Below are positions 45,292-54,288 of a stretch of DNA of 64,000 bases, one piece after another. Under the pieces are notes generated by a model. The model worked only from the letters and a program-made list of their open reading frames with translations, made no database searches and was not told the DNA's origin. How positions within the stretch are numbered: the first letter of the stretch is position 1; every line of letters begins with the position of its first letter. A program made the translations under genes and the position numbers. Source of the DNA: Phaeobacter gallaeciensis DSM 26640 (GTDB taxonomy: Bacteria; Pseudomonadota; Alphaproteobacteria; Rhodobacterales; Rhodobacteraceae); assembly GCF_000511385.1 (NCBI RefSeq), contig NC_023137.1:999001-1063000 (forward strand), written 5' to 3'.

Positions 45292-46173
45292 TCAGGACAG
45301 GTAGTAGTCCACCGGCTGCAGTGGCGGTGGCGCGTCCTGTCCGAGCTTCGGCGCCAGCGCCCGCTCTACCGTGCGACAGATCGCATCCAGCGGCAGGCCG
45401 TTTACCGTCTCGCCAAAGGGGTGAGACAGCTCTTCGGTCACCTCGGCTAGGCCGAAGAACACATAGGCGACAATGCCCACAAATATCGGGGTGAGCCAGC
45501 CCGCGCCGTCAATCAGCGCAAAGGGCAGGAGCAGGCAGTAGAGATAGGTCGTGCGGAACACCAGCAGCGAATAGACATAGGGGAGCGGCGTGGTCGCGAT
45601 GCGCTCACAGCCGGCCTGCGCCAGTGCGATGCTGGCCGTGCGCTCGGCCAGGGCCTTGCGAGCGAAGCCATCGTCGGCACCAATGGCCACCGCCGCGGCC
45701 AGCGCATCCAATGCGGCGCAGGGGGCATGAGGGGATCCCGAAAAATCGTCGCCTGTCCAACGGATTGCTGGAGATGTGTCTGTTTCCTTACGTAGATTGA
45801 TGCGGTGCAGATGCAGGAACCCAAGGGCGAGCCGCAGGATTTGCGCCTGCTTGTCTGGGTCAGCAACGAAGAGGTCGACCTCGCGGCTGAGGCTGCGCAG
45901 ATCCGCAACCAGTTGGCCCCACAACCGCCGCCCCTCCCACCAGCGGTCATAGGCGGCGTTGTTGCGAAACCCCAGAAACAGCGAGAGCGCGATGCCAAAC
46001 ACAGCAAAGGGTGCCGCATTTGTATGGGGCAACGGCAGGACGTTGGCGTCGATCCACAAGACCAGCGCAGACAGGGCCGAGAGCCCGAGGATTCGGGGCA
46101 GAATGCGGGGCAGGACCGAACCGCGCACCGCAAACAGCAGCTGCATCAGTCCGGGTTTGTCGCGAAGGATCAT
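45292..46173 (-). CDS. Bestrophin-family membrane protein
   Basis: The 293-residue protein has the bestrophin/UPF0187 landmarks: an N-terminal RDKPGLMQLLFAVRGSVL, the first membrane helix, then SLFLGFRNNAAYDRWWEGRR, and the C-terminal LPLDAICRTVER. Bacterial members form pentameric ion channels, some sodium-selective. I start at 46173 (MILRDKPG), with GGAG 9 nt upstream. It stands alone between the LuxR-type gene and purD, all on the minus strand. Confidence 0.9.
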   Translation of the reverse strand: MILRDKPGLMQLLFAVRGSVLPRILPRILGLSALSALVLWIDANVLPLPHTNAAPFAVFGIALSLFLGFRNNAAYDRWWEGRRLWGQLVADLRSLSREVDLFVADPDKQAQILRLALGFLHLHRINLRKETDTSPAIRWTGDDFSGSPHAPCAALDALAAAVAIGADDGFARKALAERTASIALAQAGCERIATTPLPYVYSLLVFRTTYLYCLLLPFALIDGAGWLTPIFVGIVAYVFFGLAEVTEELSHPFGETVNGLPLDAICRTVERALAPKLGQDAPPPLQPVDYYLS

Positions 46174-46482
46174 CGGCGGTGACTCCGAGGGAGGAAAAGG
46201 GGACAAATAGCAGCTGGCGCGAGGCTGGCAGAACCCTGCGCCGATTGTTGGCGCAGGCAGCGGCAGCTTAGACCGCAATCCAGCCTATCGCCGTGCAGAA
46301 AACGGCAGCTGGCAGGCGTTCGCGGCGGTTTTCTGTCGGATCTGCAAAGGTGCCCAGATATTCTGAGTTTCAGAGAACCGATCAGCGGCGGTGCTGCCGG
46401 GCGCCATGCGCCCGGCCGCGCCCAACTGTGTCGGGCTATCTTTGATTGGTCGTGAACAGGCGGGAAGGCCTGCTGCGCGGGC

Positions 46483-47748
46483 CTATTTCAGCGCGCGCCA
46501 GCCGATATCACGGCGGAAGAACCCCTGCGGCCAGTCGATGCCATCGACCATCGCATAGGCGCGGTCGCGGGCCTCTTGCAGGGTGTCGCCCCGCGCTGTC
46601 ACATTCAGCACCCGGCCGCCAACCGCCAGTACCTTACCATCTTCGGCCTTGGTGCCGGCATGGAACACCATATTGCTGCTGTCTTCGGGCAGGGTTTCCA
46701 AGCTTTTGATTTCAGACCCCTTTTCATAAGCGCCGGGGTAGCCTTCCGCCGCCATCACCACAGTGATCGCATGATCATCGGCCCAGTTCACCTGCGCCTC
46801 AGCCAGACGGCCCTCTGCGGCAGCCTGCATCAGATCCAGCGCCTGGGCGCCGAGGCGCATCATCAGCACCTGACATTCCGGGTCGCCAAAGCGAACGTTG
46901 TATTCCACCAGCCGGGGCTGCTCGTCCTTGATCATCAGACCGGCATAAAGCACGCCCTGATAGGGCATGCCGCGTTCCGCCATCACCCGCATGGTGGGCT
47001 TTACGATTTCTGCCATCGCTTTCGCATCAATGTCCGCCGACAAGACTGGTGCGGGGGAGTAAGCGCCCATGCCGCCGGTGTTGGGACCGGTATCGCCCTC
47101 GCCGACGCGTTTGTGGTCCTGGGCGGAGCCGATGGCCAGCACGTCCTCGCCATCGACCAGCACAAATAAGGAGGCCTCTTCGCCTTCCATGAATTCCTCG
47201 ATCACCACCTCGGCACCGGCGCCGCCAAAGGCCCCGCCGAACATGTCGTCAATCGCAGCGATGGCCTCGGCCTCTGTCATGGCGATGATCACGCCCTTGC
47301 CGGCGGCCAGACCGTCAGCCTTGACCACCGTGGGTGCGCCGTGCTTGCGCACATGGGCCTTGGCCGCTTCGGCATCGGTGAAATGGCCATATCCGGCAGT
47401 GGGGGCGTTTGCCGCGTCGCAGATTTCCTTGGTGAAGCTTTTGGAGGCTTCCAGCTTGGCCGCAGCCTCGGAGGGGCCAAAGACCAGGAGACCTGCGTCG
47501 CGTAGGCGGTCAGCCACACCGGCGGCCAGCGGCGCCTCCGGGCCGATGATCACGAAATCAATGGCGTTTTCCTCGGCAAAGGCGGCGACAGCGCCGCCAT
47601 CGTCGATATCCAGCGTGGCGCAATCGGCGATCTGGGCGATGCCGGCATTGCCCGGTGCCACGATCAGCTTATCGCATTTGGGGTTCTGCATCACCGCCCA
47701 GGCCAAAGCATGTTCGCGCCCGCCGCTGCCGAGGATAAGGATATTCAT
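46483..47748 (-). CDS. purD: Phosphoribosylamine--glycine ligase
   Basis: The 421-residue ATP-grasp enzyme catalyses the second step of purine synthesis (GAR synthetase). It begins MNILILGSGGREHALAW and has the GARS motifs KADGLAAGKGVI and RFGDPECQVLM. Length is normal. It is divergent from xseA with 144 bp between the starts. Confidence 0.97.
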   Translation of the reverse strand: MNILILGSGGREHALAWAVMQNPKCDKLIVAPGNAGIAQIADCATLDIDDGGAVAAFAEENAIDFVIIGPEAPLAAGVADRLRDAGLLVFGPSEAAAKLEASKSFTKEICDAANAPTAGYGHFTDAEAAKAHVRKHGAPTVVKADGLAAGKGVIIAMTEAEAIAAIDDMFGGAFGGAGAEVVIEEFMEGEEASLFVLVDGEDVLAIGSAQDHKRVGEGDTGPNTGGMGAYSPAPVLSADIDAKAMAEIVKPTMRVMAERGMPYQGVLYAGLMIKDEQPRLVEYNVRFGDPECQVLMMRLGAQALDLMQAAAEGRLAEAQVNWADDHAITVVMAAEGYPGAYEKGSEIKSLETLPEDSSNMVFHAGTKAEDGKVLAVGGRVLNVTARGDTLQEARDRAYAMVDGIDWPQGFFRRDIGWRALK

Positions 47749-47892
47749 TGACGCATTCTCCGATCTGCCTGAGCCCTGTGACTCCCCGGCGCCAGCCGGG
47801 GCTTGCCTTGCTTGCCGCGGGTTCTATGCTGCGCGGACTTTCAAAACAAGAACTCAGTAGGTGCCTTTGCGCCGCAGGAGAGCAGCCCCGCC

Positions 47893-49458
47893 ATGTCAGA
47901 CCTGTTTGATGATCCAACCCCATCCGACCGGCCCGGGCAGAACGCCCCCGAATTCACCGTCTCGGAAATCTCAGGTGAGGTGAAGCGCACGCTAGAGGGC
48001 ACCTTCGGCCGCATTCGGGTGAAGGGGGAGGTGGGCCGCGTGTTCAAGGCGCGTTCCGGGCATCTTTATTACGACATCAAGGATGATCGCTCGGTGCTGG
48101 CCTGCACCACCTGGAAGGGGCAGATCGCAAGCCTCTCCGTGGTGCCGGAAGAGGGGCTGGAGGTGGTTGTCACCGGCCGGTTGACGGCGTTCGGCGGACA
48201 GTCGAAATACAATATGAACGTCGATGAGGTGGCGGTTGCCGGGCAGGGCGCGCTGATGGCGTTGTTGGAAAAGCGCAAGAAACAGCTGGAGGCCGAGGGC
48301 CTGTTTGCGCCGGAGCGGAAAAAACCGCTGCCGTATCTGCCGCAGATCATCGGGGTGGTGACCTCGCCTTCAGGGGCCGTGATCCGCGATATCCTGCACC
48401 GGCTGCGCGACCGTTTCCCGCGCAAGGTGCTGGTCTGGCCGGTCGCCGTGCAAGGGCCGAACTGCGCGCCGGAGGTGGCGCGCGCCATCGAAGGATTCAA
48501 CCAGCTGACACCGGGGGGCGCGCTGCCACGACCGGACCTGATCATTGTGGCCCGTGGCGGGGGCTCGATCGAGGACCTGTGGGGCTTTAACGAGGAAATT
48601 GTCGCCCGGGCTGTCGCGAACAGTCAGATCCCGCTGATCTCGGCCGTGGGGCATGAGACGGATACCACGCTGATTGATTTTGTGTCCGACCGTCGCGCAC
48701 CGACCCCGACGGCGGCGGCGGAACTGGCGGTCCCGGTGCGGTTGGAACTGCTGGGCTGGACCGAGAATCAGGGCGCGCGGCTGGTGCGCTCGGCGGGTCA
48801 GGCGGTGCAGCAGCGACGGCAGAGGCTGAACGATCTGGCGCGGGCGTTGCCGAAGCCCGATACGCTATTGGAAACGCCGCGCCAGCGGCTGGACCGGGTG
48901 TCCGAACGGCTGCCCGATGCGCTGATCCGGGGAGTTGAGCGTCGCCGCCTGCGGCTGAGCGAGGCGGCGGCTGCGCTGCGGCCCAGCACGCTGCGTCAGC
49001 TGGTCACAGCCCGTCAGGATCGGCTGCGCAATCTCTCGTCGCGGTTGACGCTGCGCCCGATCCAGCAGGAGCTTGGACGTCAACGGGATCACATTGGCCA
49101 ACTGGCGCAGCGGCTTGAAACCGTGCAGACACAGCGGCTGGACCGGCACCGGCACCGTCTGGAGGCAACGGGTCGGCAGCTGGAGATCCTCAGCTACAAG
49201 GCCACGCTGGAGCGCGGCTATGCCGTGGTGCGCAGCAAGGATGGCGTGGTGACCCGGGCCGCAGATGCCGCCACGCAGGCAGGTTTACGGATCGAATTTG
49301 CCGATGCGGAAATCGCTGTGATGACGGGAGAGGCAGGCACCGCAGATCGAGCGATGCCGTCGACAAAGAAACCCAGCGCGTCCAAATCAGAGGCGTCCAA
49401 ACCGGGTAAGCGCCAGAGCGGCAAGGCGGCGCCGGATGACCAGGGGTCCCTGTTCTGA
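47893..49458 (+). CDS. xseA: Exodeoxyribonuclease VII large subunit
   Basis: The 521-residue subunit has an N-terminal OB-fold that binds single-stranded DNA (about 20-115; TVSEISGEVKRTLEGTFGRI), a nuclease domain (IIGVVTSPSGAVIRDIL, VARGGGSIEDLWGFN, SAVGHETDTTLIDFV) and a long coiled coil (about 290-430). The Lys/Ser-rich tail of about 40 residues is an extra. With XseB it degrades single-stranded DNA. xseB is not in the window. Confidence 0.95.
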   Translation: MSDLFDDPTPSDRPGQNAPEFTVSEISGEVKRTLEGTFGRIRVKGEVGRVFKARSGHLYYDIKDDRSVLACTTWKGQIASLSVVPEEGLEVVVTGRLTAFGGQSKYNMNVDEVAVAGQGALMALLEKRKKQLEAEGLFAPERKKPLPYLPQIIGVVTSPSGAVIRDILHRLRDRFPRKVLVWPVAVQGPNCAPEVARAIEGFNQLTPGGALPRPDLIIVARGGGSIEDLWGFNEEIVARAVANSQIPLISAVGHETDTTLIDFVSDRRAPTPTAAAELAVPVRLELLGWTENQGARLVRSAGQAVQQRRQRLNDLARALPKPDTLLETPRQRLDRVSERLPDALIRGVERRRLRLSEAAAALRPSTLRQLVTARQDRLRNLSSRLTLRPIQQELGRQRDHIGQLAQRLETVQTQRLDRHRHRLEATGRQLEILSYKATLERGYAVVRSKDGVVTRAADAATQAGLRIEFADAEIAVMTGEAGTADRAMPSTKKPSASKSEASKPGKRQSGKAAPDDQGSLF

Positions 49459-49533
49459 ACCGCTGGCAAAGCTGAGGTTGCGCAGAAGCCACCCGCGTCG
49501 ATACGGTTAAGGTCAGGGTTTGTGCGAAGGGGG

Positions 49534-49947
49534 CTAAACGCCAATCTTGGGACCAAGGCAGAGCATGTCCTCGCCGATGTCTTCGGCCTCATACAGCTCA
49601 GTGGCCTCCGGGTCGCCGTCGAACTGTGCAATCAGCCCATCGTCGCCGATTGAGAACTGCCAACACTGCGGTGTGCCGATCTCATCGTAGACAAAGCAGA
49701 TCTGATCAGCCTCTGGGTACCATTCGCCATCCTGACATTGCCCGTCCAGAAATGACCAGATCACCCGGCGGTTCGGCAGATAGCGTTCAACCCCGTAGGG
49801 CACCCCGTCGAAGCCGTAGAACAATGTGCGGCCTTGGGTGTAGCGGTCGAACTGATCGGCAGTGAGCGGCGCGCCGGCCCAAGCGGGGCGGTCCTCGGAC
49901 AGGAGGCCACAGAGCACCGTCGAGAGAATCAAGCTGAGCTGTCGCAT
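49534..49947 (-). CDS. Small secreted protein of unknown function
   Basis: The 137-residue protein has a signal peptide (MRQLSLILSTVLCGLLSEDRPAWA, cleavage near residue 24). The mature part begins APLTADQFDRYTQGRTLFYG, and then has FLDGQCQDGEWYPEADQICF with a likely disulphide. I recall similar small periplasmic proteins in Rhodobacterales but no function. I start at 49947 because the signal peptide begins there. Confidence 0.7.
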   Translation of the reverse strand: MRQLSLILSTVLCGLLSEDRPAWAGAPLTADQFDRYTQGRTLFYGFDGVPYGVERYLPNRRVIWSFLDGQCQDGEWYPEADQICFVYDEIGTPQCWQFSIGDDGLIAQFDGDPEATELYEAEDIGEDMLCLGPKIGV

Positions 49948-50175
49948 GGGCCAACTGTGCCAGAGGCGCAGGGTTCTGGCCAATATTTCCGTGACCCATG
50001 TTCAGCAACATTTCGGGGTCTGTCGCGCAGTCGGCTTTGCGATTGGGTTGCGCGGCGTCACCTTTGACCGTTGGCGAAGAGGCGGGCAACATCAGTCATA
50101 TACCGGCCAACTTAAGGCACGGCACGCAAAGCAAGCACCGGCGCAGACCGCAGCTGCAACGAAGGGGAGAGCGAC

Positions 50176-50853
50176 ATGCCAGGTTTTGGAAGCAGCCCTG
50201 CAGGGGATGTGTTGATTGTGGCGGCGGCGCTCTCGGCGCTTTTGTACCTAGGGTTGACCGCGCGACCTCCCAGCGCGCTGCGCAGCGTGACCAAGACGCT
50301 GGCGGTGCTCCTGCTGGCCGTTGCCGCATGGCTGGGAGGAGGGCCGCTGCTGCTGACCCTGGCGCTTGGCCTCTGCGCAGTGGGCGATTTCTGCCTGTCG
50401 CGCGACGGGGAGGGCGCGTTCATGGCTGGAGTGGGCGCCTTTGCGGCAGGCCATCTCATTTATATTTTTCTGTTCCTTGGTCAGGAGAGCAGTGATCTCG
50501 CAAGGTTGGTACAGCTGCCGCAACTGGTCGGCGTGCTGGTGCTGGCTATGGTCGGGCTTGCCATGGTACGGCTGCTGGCACCGCGGGCTGGTGCGTTGAA
50601 GGGGCCTGTACTGGCCTATGTGCCAATTATCTTGTGCATGGGGCTGGCGACGCTGACTTTGCCGCTGGGCATTGGGCTGACGGGTCTGGCGCTGGTGCTG
50701 CCGGCGGCGGTGGCCTTCATGGCCTCTGATATTGTGCTCGCGTTTGAGACCTTTGTGTTGGGCGAAGATCACCCGGCGCGGCGGATCACGCCTTATGTGG
50801 TTTGGCCGCTTTACTGGGGCGCGCAGGCGGGGTTTCTGCTGGCGTTTCTTTAG
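50176..50853 (+). CDS. YhhN/TMEM86-family membrane protein (lysoplasmalogenase-like)
   Basis: The 225-residue protein is almost entirely hydrophobic, with about eight membrane helices, and carries GLCAVGDFCLSR and AFMASDIVLAFETF, the two aspartate-containing blocks of the YhhN family. Animal members (TMEM86) hydrolyse the vinyl-ether bond of lysoplasmalogens; the bacterial role is less clear. ftsY follows 111 bp downstream. Confidence 0.82.
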   Translation: MPGFGSSPAGDVLIVAAALSALLYLGLTARPPSALRSVTKTLAVLLLAVAAWLGGGPLLLTLALGLCAVGDFCLSRDGEGAFMAGVGAFAAGHLIYIFLFLGQESSDLARLVQLPQLVGVLVLAMVGLAMVRLLAPRAGALKGPVLAYVPIILCMGLATLTLPLGIGLTGLALVLPAAVAFMASDIVLAFETFVLGEDHPARRITPYVVWPLYWGAQAGFLLAFL

Positions 50854-50964
50854 GCCGGGACCGGATTTGCGTCGGTTGATGCGGCGAGGTGCTTTGCACT
50901 TGCCGCAAAACCGCATTAGGTGTCCGCGTAACAACTCGCACCGACCCAATCTGCGGAGACCGAC

Positions 50965-52248
50965 ATGGCGTTTTTCTCAAAACTGAAGGACCGGCTGTTC
51001 AAGTCGTCGAACAAGCTTGAGGAAGGGCTGGATGCCATCGTCGAGGAGGGTGCAGAGGCTGCGGCCCCGCATCAGCCTGCACCTGAAAAGACACCTGATG
51101 TGCCGCCGTCCGCACCGCCTGTCGAGGGTCCAGCTGAACAGCCTGTTGAGGCTCCGAAGGCTCCGCCAGTGGAAGTGCCGTCTGAAGCGCCGTCCGAGAT
51201 CCCCGTAGATGCGCCTGCCGAGATCCCGGCCCAGACGCCCGAACAATCGCCCCGCCCGGCGGAGCCCATTACAAAACCGGCGGAGCCCGTGAAAAAACCG
51301 GCGGAGCCGATGGCGAAACCATCGATCAAGCCGACGGTCGCGCCGGATCCAACTCCGGCAACGCCGGGTCTCTTGGGGCGTCTGATGGGGCGCGGCAAAG
51401 CGGATGAGCCGCGCCGCGCGCTGGATGACGAGATGCTGGAACAGCTGGAGGACCTTCTGGTCGGGGCTGACATGGGGGTCGATACCGCGCTGCGGGTCAC
51501 CGCCAATATGGCCGAGGGTCGATTTGGCAAACGGCTGTCCACCCGCGAGATCAAGGAACTGCTGGCCGCAGAAGTGGCCCGGATCATGGAGCCGGTTGCC
51601 CGTCCCATGCCGATCTACCAGAAACGCCCGCAGGTGGTTTTGGTGGTGGGGGTTAATGGCTCCGGCAAGACCACCACAATCGGCAAGCTGGCCAGCCAGT
51701 TCAAGGCTGCGGGCAAAAAGGTGGTGATTGCCGCAGGCGACACCTTCCGCGCGGCAGCAGTGGAGCAGTTGCAGGTCTGGGGCGATCGGGCGGGCGTGCC
51801 GGTCCTGACCGCTCCGGAAGGGTCTGATCCGGCCAGCCTTGCCTTCGACGCGATGACCCGCGCGCAGGAAGACGGCGCAGATCTTCTGATGATTGATACG
51901 GCCGGACGCCTGCAGAATCGCGCCGACCTGATGGAAGAGCTGGCCAAAATCGTCCGCGTGATCCGCAAGAAGGACGAGACCGCGCCGCATAATACGCTGC
52001 TGGTGCTGGATGCGACCACCGGTCAGAACGCCCTCAATCAGGTGGAGACCTTCCAGAAGCTCGCAGATGTCTCCGGTCTGGTGATGACCAAGCTGGACGG
52101 CACCGCCAAGGGTGGCGTACTGGTGGCGTTGGCGGATCGCTTCGGCCTGCCAATCCATGCCATTGGCGTGGGCGAGCAAATCGATGATCTGGCGCCTTTC
52201 GACCCGGAAGAATTTGCTGCTGCGCTCACCGGTCTGGAACGTTCCTGA
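50965..52248 (+). CDS. ftsY: Signal recognition particle receptor FtsY
   Basis: The 427-residue GTPase is the SRP receptor that brings ribosomes making membrane proteins to SecYEG. An acidic, Pro-rich A region (about 1-145, with KPAEP repeats) precedes the N domain (about 150-205) and G domain with P-loop GVNGSGKTTTIGKL (about 228), DTAGR (about 311) and TKLDGTAKGG (about 375). The A region is of E. coli-like length but has a different, proline-rich composition. Confidence 0.96.
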   Translation: MAFFSKLKDRLFKSSNKLEEGLDAIVEEGAEAAAPHQPAPEKTPDVPPSAPPVEGPAEQPVEAPKAPPVEVPSEAPSEIPVDAPAEIPAQTPEQSPRPAEPITKPAEPVKKPAEPMAKPSIKPTVAPDPTPATPGLLGRLMGRGKADEPRRALDDEMLEQLEDLLVGADMGVDTALRVTANMAEGRFGKRLSTREIKELLAAEVARIMEPVARPMPIYQKRPQVVLVVGVNGSGKTTTIGKLASQFKAAGKKVVIAAGDTFRAAAVEQLQVWGDRAGVPVLTAPEGSDPASLAFDAMTRAQEDGADLLMIDTAGRLQNRADLMEELAKIVRVIRKKDETAPHNTLLVLDATTGQNALNQVETFQKLADVSGLVMTKLDGTAKGGVLVALADRFGLPIHAIGVGEQIDDLAPFDPEEFAAALTGLERS

Positions 52249-52344
52249 CCAACGCAGGCCCACCCATCTTCTGGCTGAAAATATCCTCCGGGGTCCGGGG
52301 GTGGAAAACCCCCGGTCATCTGTCTTGGCGCAAAGGTATTTCAA

Positions 52345-53247
52345 TTGAGCGATTGGCTGATCTCGCTGGAAGGCACGGAGGCGGGGCACCATATGGCCCT
52401 TGCTCTGGCCCTGATGGCTGCGCTGTTGCATGCGGTGTTCGGGGCGCTTCAGAAAGGGCGCTATGATCCTTGGTTGTCGCGCGGGGCGATTGATTTTTCC
52501 TATGGGATGATGGCGATGCCGCTGGCGTTGTTCGTCGTGCCTTGGCCGGAACCACATATGTGGCCAATCTTTGCGGCCGTCTGGGGGATCCATGTGGCCT
52601 ATAAGATCCTGCAGGGGCTGGCCTACAGTAAGGGCAGCTATACCGTTGTTTACCCGGTCGTGCGAGGCACCGGGCCGCTGTTCACGGTGCTTGGCGCCTC
52701 GGTTCTGTTTGATGAGCGGTTTACGGCGGTCCAGTGGCTGGGGGTTGCCGTGCTTTTGGCGGGGATCTTTGGCCTTGCGCTCTACAATTTTCGCAATTTG
52801 ACCAGCGATCGTGAGACCCTTGGCAGTGCGCTGGCGCTGGCAGGGGTCACCGGTATCTTTGTGGCGCTTTACACCACCTATGATGCCTATGGTATCCGCG
52901 CGACGGCGGATCCTTTCACCTTCCTTGCTTGGTTCTTCTTCATCGACGGGCTGGCGATGCCGCCTTATGCCTATTTGCGCTGGAGGGCGATGACGCCACG
53001 CCCTGATCCCGGTCCCCTGATGGCCAAGGGGTTATTGGGCGGTCTTATTGCCTTTGGCTCCTTTGGTGCGGTGATGCTGGCGACACGGCTGGACAAGGTG
53101 GGCGAGGCAGCGGTGCTGCGTGAGACCTCGACCGTGTTCGCGGCCCTGATCGGCTGGCTGGTGCTAAAGGAAACCGTTGGTCCGCGCCGGATTGCGCTGA
53201 TGGCTTTGATCGCGCTGGGGGCCGTGATAGTGGAGATGGGCGGCTGA
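52345..53247 (+). CDS. EamA/DMT-family transporter
   Basis: The 300-residue inner-membrane protein has about nine or ten hydrophobic segments in two EamA repeats (VYPVVRGTGPLFTVLGAS in the first, VGEAAVLRETSTVFAALIGW in the second). Substrate unknown. The start is a TTG at 52345 with AAAGG 8 nt upstream. It lies between ftsY and the YciB gene on the same strand and is not closely related to the exporter at 27765. Confidence 0.87.
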   Translation: MSDWLISLEGTEAGHHMALALALMAALLHAVFGALQKGRYDPWLSRGAIDFSYGMMAMPLALFVVPWPEPHMWPIFAAVWGIHVAYKILQGLAYSKGSYTVVYPVVRGTGPLFTVLGASVLFDERFTAVQWLGVAVLLAGIFGLALYNFRNLTSDRETLGSALALAGVTGIFVALYTTYDAYGIRATADPFTFLAWFFFIDGLAMPPYAYLRWRAMTPRPDPGPLMAKGLLGGLIAFGSFGAVMLATRLDKVGEAAVLRETSTVFAALIGWLVLKETVGPRRIALMALIALGAVIVEMGG

Positions 53248-53370
53248 TCCGCTGGCCCTTCACCACTCTATGATGACCCAACAGGTTGAAGACCAGAGGC
53301 AGGCAACCCAGATTTCGCAGAACGCACCGCGACCGCAGATGACGCGCGGGCGCAACAGGCAGGAGATCCC

Positions 53371-53985
53371 ATGGCGGGCAAACCCATCAACCCAACCCTG
53401 AAACTGGTGCTGGAATACGGCCCGCTTGTTGCGTTTTTCGCAGGCTATCTGTGGCTGCGCGACGAGGTGTTTGTGATTGGCGGGGAAGAATACCGGGGGT
53501 TCATCATTGCCACCGCAGGCTTCATCCCTCTGATGATCCTCTCAAGTCTGGCGCTGTGGCGGCTTACTGGGCACATCTCCAAGATGCAGGTTGGCACGCT
53601 GATCATTGTGGTGCTGTTTGGCGGACTGTCTGTCTGGTTCAATGATGAACGGTTTTTCAAGATGAAGCCGACGATCCTCTATGTGCTGCTGGGCGGTGCC
53701 TTGGCAATCGGTCTTCTGCGGGGCGAGAGCTATCTGAAGGTGGCGATGGATGACCTGATGCCGCTGCAGGATGCCGGCTGGATGATCCTGACCCGGCGGC
53801 TGTGTTATTTCTTCTTTGCGCTGGCGGTTCTTAACGAGGTGATTTGGCGCACCCAGAGCGAAGGGACCTGGGTCTACTTCAAAACGTTTGGTCTGTCGCT
53901 GGCGATGTTTGCCTTCTTCATGACCCAGGCGCGGGTGTTTCAGGCCTATGCGCTGCCGGATGCCGAGGTGGATGAGACGGAGTGA
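53371..53985 (+). CDS. yciB: YciB/IspZ family inner-membrane protein
   Basis: The 204-residue protein has five or six membrane segments and the family features NPTLKLVLEYGPLVAFF at the start and RRLCYFFFALAVLNEVIWRT in the second half. YciB proteins (intracellular septation protein A) influence envelope integrity and division. AGGAG precedes the start. The group ftsY, EamA gene, yciB is plausibly one transcript. Confidence 0.9.
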   Translation: MAGKPINPTLKLVLEYGPLVAFFAGYLWLRDEVFVIGGEEYRGFIIATAGFIPLMILSSLALWRLTGHISKMQVGTLIIVVLFGGLSVWFNDERFFKMKPTILYVLLGGALAIGLLRGESYLKVAMDDLMPLQDAGWMILTRRLCYFFFALAVLNEVIWRTQSEGTWVYFKTFGLSLAMFAFFMTQARVFQAYALPDAEVDETE

Positions 53986-54115
53986 GCCGGGGCTTTCGCA
54001 TTTGCATTGGCGGCTGGGGTGTCGCATGTCGCGGGTCTCTCGTCGTCTTTGAGGTTGGGTCACGCGGGTGTGATGGAACACCAGGGGCTGAAGGGCGCGC
54101 AGTGCCGCTGCGGAC

Positions 54116-54144
54116 TTGACCAAACGGCGGTTTCGGCGTATCCG
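54116..54144 (+). promoter_or_regulatory. Promoter of the metZ riboswitch transcript
   Basis: TTGACC (54116-54121) and TATCCG (54139-54144) are exactly 17 bp apart. Transcription would begin near 54150, a few bases before the SAM-II aptamer, which supports the assignment. Confidence 0.65.
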
Positions 54145-54154
54145 AAGCTCACAT

Positions 54155-54213
54155 ATCGTGGCGATTTGTTTACCGGATTGCGGGCCACGTAAAACAATCC
54201 CGCTAAAGAGGTC
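54155..54213 (+). promoter_or_regulatory. SAM-II riboswitch of metZ
   Basis: The sequence has the whole SAM-II pattern. CGTGG (54157-54161) pairs with CCACG (54185-54189). The loop has the conserved GATTTG and CCGGATTGC. The pseudoknot pairs GCGGG (54180-54184) with CCCGC (54199-54203), followed by the conserved CTAAAG. SAM-II elements bind S-adenosylmethionine and switch off methionine genes in alphaproteobacteria. The Shine-Dalgarno-like AAAGAGG (54205-54211) lies at the 3' edge, where ligand binding would hide it. Confidence 0.92.
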
Positions 54214-54225
54214 AGGATGTGAAGG

Positions 54226-54259
54226 ACCCCCTTTCGCTTGGCCGAACGGGGGTTTTTTT
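54226..54259 (+). terminator. Intrinsic terminator between riboswitch and metZ
   Basis: ACCCCC (54226-54231) and GGGGGT (54248-54253) form a 6-bp stem with a 16-nt loop followed by T-run (54253-54259). It lies between the SAM-II aptamer and the metZ start and is probably an attenuator. A start-stop ATG-TGA (54217-54222) and a GTG-initiated 45-codon open frame (54219-54356) begin just before it, both served by AAAGAGG at the aptamer's end. Confidence 0.8.
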
Positions 54260-54288
54260 AATGCGCATTGCGCGCAAGGAGATAGAAG

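Noticed and set aside
50977..52593. A 538-codon open frame on the minus strand over ftsY
   Set aside because: Antisense to ftsY, with Arg/His-rich low-information sequence and no family match.
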